Assembly (NCBI RefSeq): GCF_003259955.1
Contig: NZ_QLMK01000001.1
Span: 706,934 to 770,933 of the forward strand
Direction: 5' to 3'
DNA from: Falsochrobactrum ovis
GTDB taxonomy: Bacteria; Pseudomonadota; Alphaproteobacteria; Rhizobiales; Rhizobiaceae
DNA length: 64,000 bases
Of the stretch, positions 61,553 to 64,000 are shown piece after piece; position 1 is the first letter of the stretch; each line of letters starts with the position of its first letter. The translations under genes and the position numbers were made by a program. The notes under the pieces were generated by a model. That model was given only the letters and a program-made list of their open reading frames with translations, searched no databases and was not told where the DNA came from.

Positions 61553-63751
61553 ATGAACTTGTGCAAATTGTTCAACAAGAAATTGTTATGCTCATCTTTT
61601 ATTGTGCCACTGTTTTCTGTGGTTTCATTTTGCGCTCACGCGCAGGGCCTTGAGCCGATGGGAGGGGATGCCGGAGGTAACGGTGGGGGACGGTCGGCAT
61701 CCCAACTTTATCGGGGAGCAGAGGGAGAAAATGGACGAGGGGGCGATGGTGGCACAAATCTAAGTGGTGGGCTCGGTGGGGCCGGCGGTGATCCGGGGAG
61801 GGTGTTGTTGGAGGGGGATACTATCGTCGGACCAGTAGCTGGGGAGGATGGACACGTCGGCACACAGGGCGTCCAAGGAGCTGCTAACGGCGGCGGTGGT
61901 GGCGGAGGCGGTGCCGGCCTCGTAATGCGCAAGGGGAAGGGCGATAGTCCAATCATAATTGGGCGCCATTCGGCGGTTCGCGGGGGTAACGGCGGGGACG
62001 GTGGTGCTGCTTTTAGTGAGGGGGAGCTAACCCAAGGTGAGGGAAAGGAAGGCAGCGGTGGCTCAGGAGGCGATGGCGGAGCTGGAGTTTTTATTAAAAA
62101 TAGCGACAATTTGATGAACCATGGGCTCATTAGAGGTGGTGAGGGAGGCAGCGGCGGAGCCAGTAACGGTATGGACGGGCGAGCGGGCTTGGGAGGTCGC
62201 GGCGGCGCGGGCGTTATCCTCGATAATGGAGCCAGACTGCTTAATTTGGACAATATTTCTGGGGGGCGAGGCGGTAACGATAGCGGGGAGCTGAAAGTAC
62301 GCAGCCCCGGGGGCATGGGCGTTTTACTTACAGGAGACAATTCTGTTATCAATGCAGGACAAATTCACGGAGGCGGATATGGTAATACTGGCTCCGACGG
62401 GGACGCAGTTGTTATGGCACCTGCTATTGTTGCGCTGGGTGACCGCAACAAGATTGTCAATGCGGGAGCTCTCCACTCAGGAGGGAATATTGCCGTACGT
62501 ATATCAGGCTCTGATAATCATTTTGAAATACGAGATGGCGCCATAACTGTCGGCGCTACCATAGCAGATGGATACAGAAATAAATTTGTCCTCGGTGGGG
62601 ACGACGACTATTTTTTTCATGTCCCAAAACTGGGCGATTTTGATAGCGGCGCGGTATATCGTGGGTTTGATTTATTTGAAAAAACCGGGAAGGCAACATG
62701 GACGCTGTTTGGAGGGACAGATGCTAAGACGCCCTGGACGATTAGTTTGGGAACCTTGGTCGTAACAACTGATAAAGCCCTTGGGGCCACCAGCGAAGCT
62801 TTAACAATTGACGGCGGTATTCTTGAACTGGTTTATAAAGATCTTCCCCCAGTTAAGATTTCTCACCCCATTTTGTTAATACAGAATGATGATGGCAATG
62901 GAATATCTACAGAGAGCCGTGAGGCGTTCATCACCTCCTCGATAGCAGGTGAGGGCAGTTTGTCGAAATTGGGCGCTGGGACGCTGATATTAACCGATGA
63001 CAATTTTTACTCCGGCGGAACCCGTATTTCCGAAGGGGTGTTGAAAGTTGGTGACGGCCAAGCGAGAGGAAGCATAAAGGGAGGTATCCAGTTAGATGAA
63101 GGTGCCAAACTAATATTCGACCGTAACGATATTTATTCGGTCGATAACCTTATCGAGGGAGACGGTAACCTTATTCTTACTGGGGGCGGGAGTGCTCACT
63201 TTAGCCAGAACAGCTCTGCCTTTAATGGGAAAACCGAAATCCAGTCGGGCGCGCTGTTCTTGTCTAGCGAGTTGGGTGGCAAGACAATCATTGGCGCTAA
63301 CTCGCTTCTCGCCGGTAGTGGGGTGGCAGAATTAGTTGTTAGCAACGGCGTGCTGTCCCCGGGAGACAGCAAAACTTATGGCACCTTCGCGATTGCTAAT
63401 GACTATCGTGGGTTGCCCGGTAGTGTGGTTCATATCAAAGCCGTATTGGGGGATGATCAGTCTCAAACCGATAAGCTGATCATTGAAGGTAATACCTATG
63501 GTGAAAGTACCGTTCATATAGAAAATTTTGGAGAGGGCGGAGATACTGTCAACGGAATAGAGATAATCTCCGTCGGCGGAGCATCAAATGCTGAATTTAC
63601 ATTGAAAGGACACTATGAGTTACCTTCCGGTACCCCGGCCGTTATCGCTGGCGCTCATGCTTACGTTCTGGAAAAAGGATCCAACAATCCGCAGGATGGA
63701 AACTGGTACTTGCTGAACTGCCCCCCATTTCGACCGGACAGGTCGGCATAA
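61553..63751 (+). pseudogene. Glycine-rich autotransporter passenger, barrel lost
   Basis: A frame of 732 residues. A signal peptide (Met-Asn-Leu-Cys onward, ending AHAQG) leads to about 230 residues rich in Gly with GGDGG-type motifs, then a beta-helix region with a PATR autotransporter repeat (GEGSLSKLGAGTLILTDDNF, YSGGTRISEGVLKVGDG). The sequence ends at GNWYLLN, where autotransporters normally continue into the outer-membrane beta-barrel, and then runs into insertion-sequence DNA (CPPFRPDRSA and stop). Without the barrel it cannot reach the surface. AGAGG precedes the ATG at 61553. Confidence 0.82.
63719..63750 (+). mobile_element. Insertion-sequence end inside the autotransporter gene
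   Basis: The stretch TGCCCCCCATTTCGACCGGA and the following CAGGTCGGC resembles the terminal repeat of IS3-type (IS2-group) or IS66-like elements. It is followed 38 bases later by a transposase start, as expected for an element's left end. The coding match to autotransporters stops exactly here. Confidence 0.65.
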
Positions 63752-63787
63752 GCAGAAAGGCTCAAGCACAGGCTTGAGGACAGGCTT

Positions 63788-63940
63788 ATGTCTAACGAGT
63801 ATCGACACGTTGAATTGCTGACGGGTGATGTTCGCCGCAGGCGGTGGACAACCGAGCAAAAGCTGACGATCATTGAGCAGAGTTTTGAACCAGGCGAGAC
63901 GGTATTGGAGTGCCCCCGTTTCACCGGACAGATCGGCTAG
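63788..63940 (+). pseudogene. Truncated transposase orfA
   Basis: Fifty codons. The first 39 residues (SNEYRHVELLTGDVRRRRWT then TEQKLTIIEQSFEPGETV) match the N-terminus of OrfA/TnpA transposase subunits with an HTH, of the IS66 or IS3 type. After that the frame runs into a second insertion-sequence end (CPRFTGQIG, stop), so the gene is broken, probably by another element. Confidence 0.75.
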
Positions 63941-64000
63941 TTTGATTTAGCCCTGATGAACTGCCGAGGGGAAGCCATCTTGAGCGCGGAATGAGGATGT
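63909..64000 (+). mobile_element. Second insertion-sequence end, running off the window
   Basis: GTGCCCCCGTTTCACCGGAC and the following AGATCGGCT is a near copy, in the same orientation, of the end at 63719. It interrupts the truncated orfA. The bases to 64000 are presumably the interior of this second element; I see no further complete gene. Confidence 0.5.

Noticed and set aside
61650-62200. Short repeated GGCGG words as a possible CRISPR array
   Set aside because: Repeats have no constant length or spacers; they are codons of a Gly-rich protein.
61708-62352. A 214-codon Pro/Ser-rich frame on the minus strand
   Set aside because: It is the antisense reading of the Gly-rich passenger codons (GGN gives Pro on the other strand), with no ribosome site or family features.
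1-64000. Search by eye for tRNA, rRNA and riboswitch signatures
   Set aside because: No cloverleaf with a CCA-type acceptor, no rRNA segment and no recognisable riboswitch was seen; a covariance-model search would be needed to exclude them.

Overview
The window reads as a chromosomal segment of an alphaproteobacterium of the order Hyphomicrobiales (Rhizobiales), most like Brucella and its relatives. The reasons are a Ros/MucR regulator, the linked order feuN-feuP-feuQ / cycHJKL (ccmIEFH) / degP / two-component pair / glnE / pleC, which I recall from rhizobia and Brucella, a DnaA domain IV protein followed by a DUF6456 protein, and a gene transfer agent (GTA) cluster of the Rhodobacter capsulatus type. 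Base composition looks moderate, near 50% G+C by eye. Species cannot be named from this sequence alone.

Layout. 1-2.2 kb: small exported protein, cytochrome c' and a diheme cytochrome c. 2.2-4.9 kb: oligopeptidase B and MsrB on the minus strand. 5.2-7.7 kb: mucR with a clear promoter and terminator, then the DnaA-like and DUF6456 genes. 7.8-18 kb: amidase, SufE, an orphan sensor kinase, a peptidoglycan-binding membrane protein, DUF1491 and DUF2336 proteins, and a minus-strand cell-envelope group (class A penicillin-binding protein plus DUF1214 and DUF1254 membrane proteins). 18.3-32.8 kb: an apparently intact GTA cluster in one direction, from small terminase to the tail-tip protein, closed by a holin-like protein. 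33-49.4 kb: feuN-like/feuP/feuQ, a lipoprotein, cytochrome c maturation genes, degP, a second two-component system, glnE and convergent pleC. 50-61 kb: two transporters, a uracil-DNA glycosylase, ETF-ubiquinone oxidoreductase, AMP nucleosidase, a glutathione transferase, small secreted or Sel1-like proteins, DUF423 and a HisC-like aminotransferase. 61-64 kb: an AT-rich leader, a glycine-rich autotransporter passenger whose barrel has been lost, and insertion-sequence debris.

How it works together. The GTA genes are tightly packed, many with 4-base overlaps, and carry every structural function needed for a small siphovirus-like particle; no integrase, replication or repressor gene is present, so it is a domesticated particle rather than a prophage. 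The right half is core physiology: c-type cytochrome assembly can serve the cytochromes at the left edge, FeuPQ, DegP and the second kinase pair deal with the envelope, GlnE with nitrogen status, and PleC with the cell cycle.

The points most worth a second look are the tail chaperone gene (GTA g10.1) with no standard start codon, a dense run of GANTC methylation sites upstream of pleC, small genes inside and outside the GTA, a secreted protein made of three copies of an unfamiliar motif, and the decapitated autotransporter. I found no tRNA, rRNA or CRISPR array.
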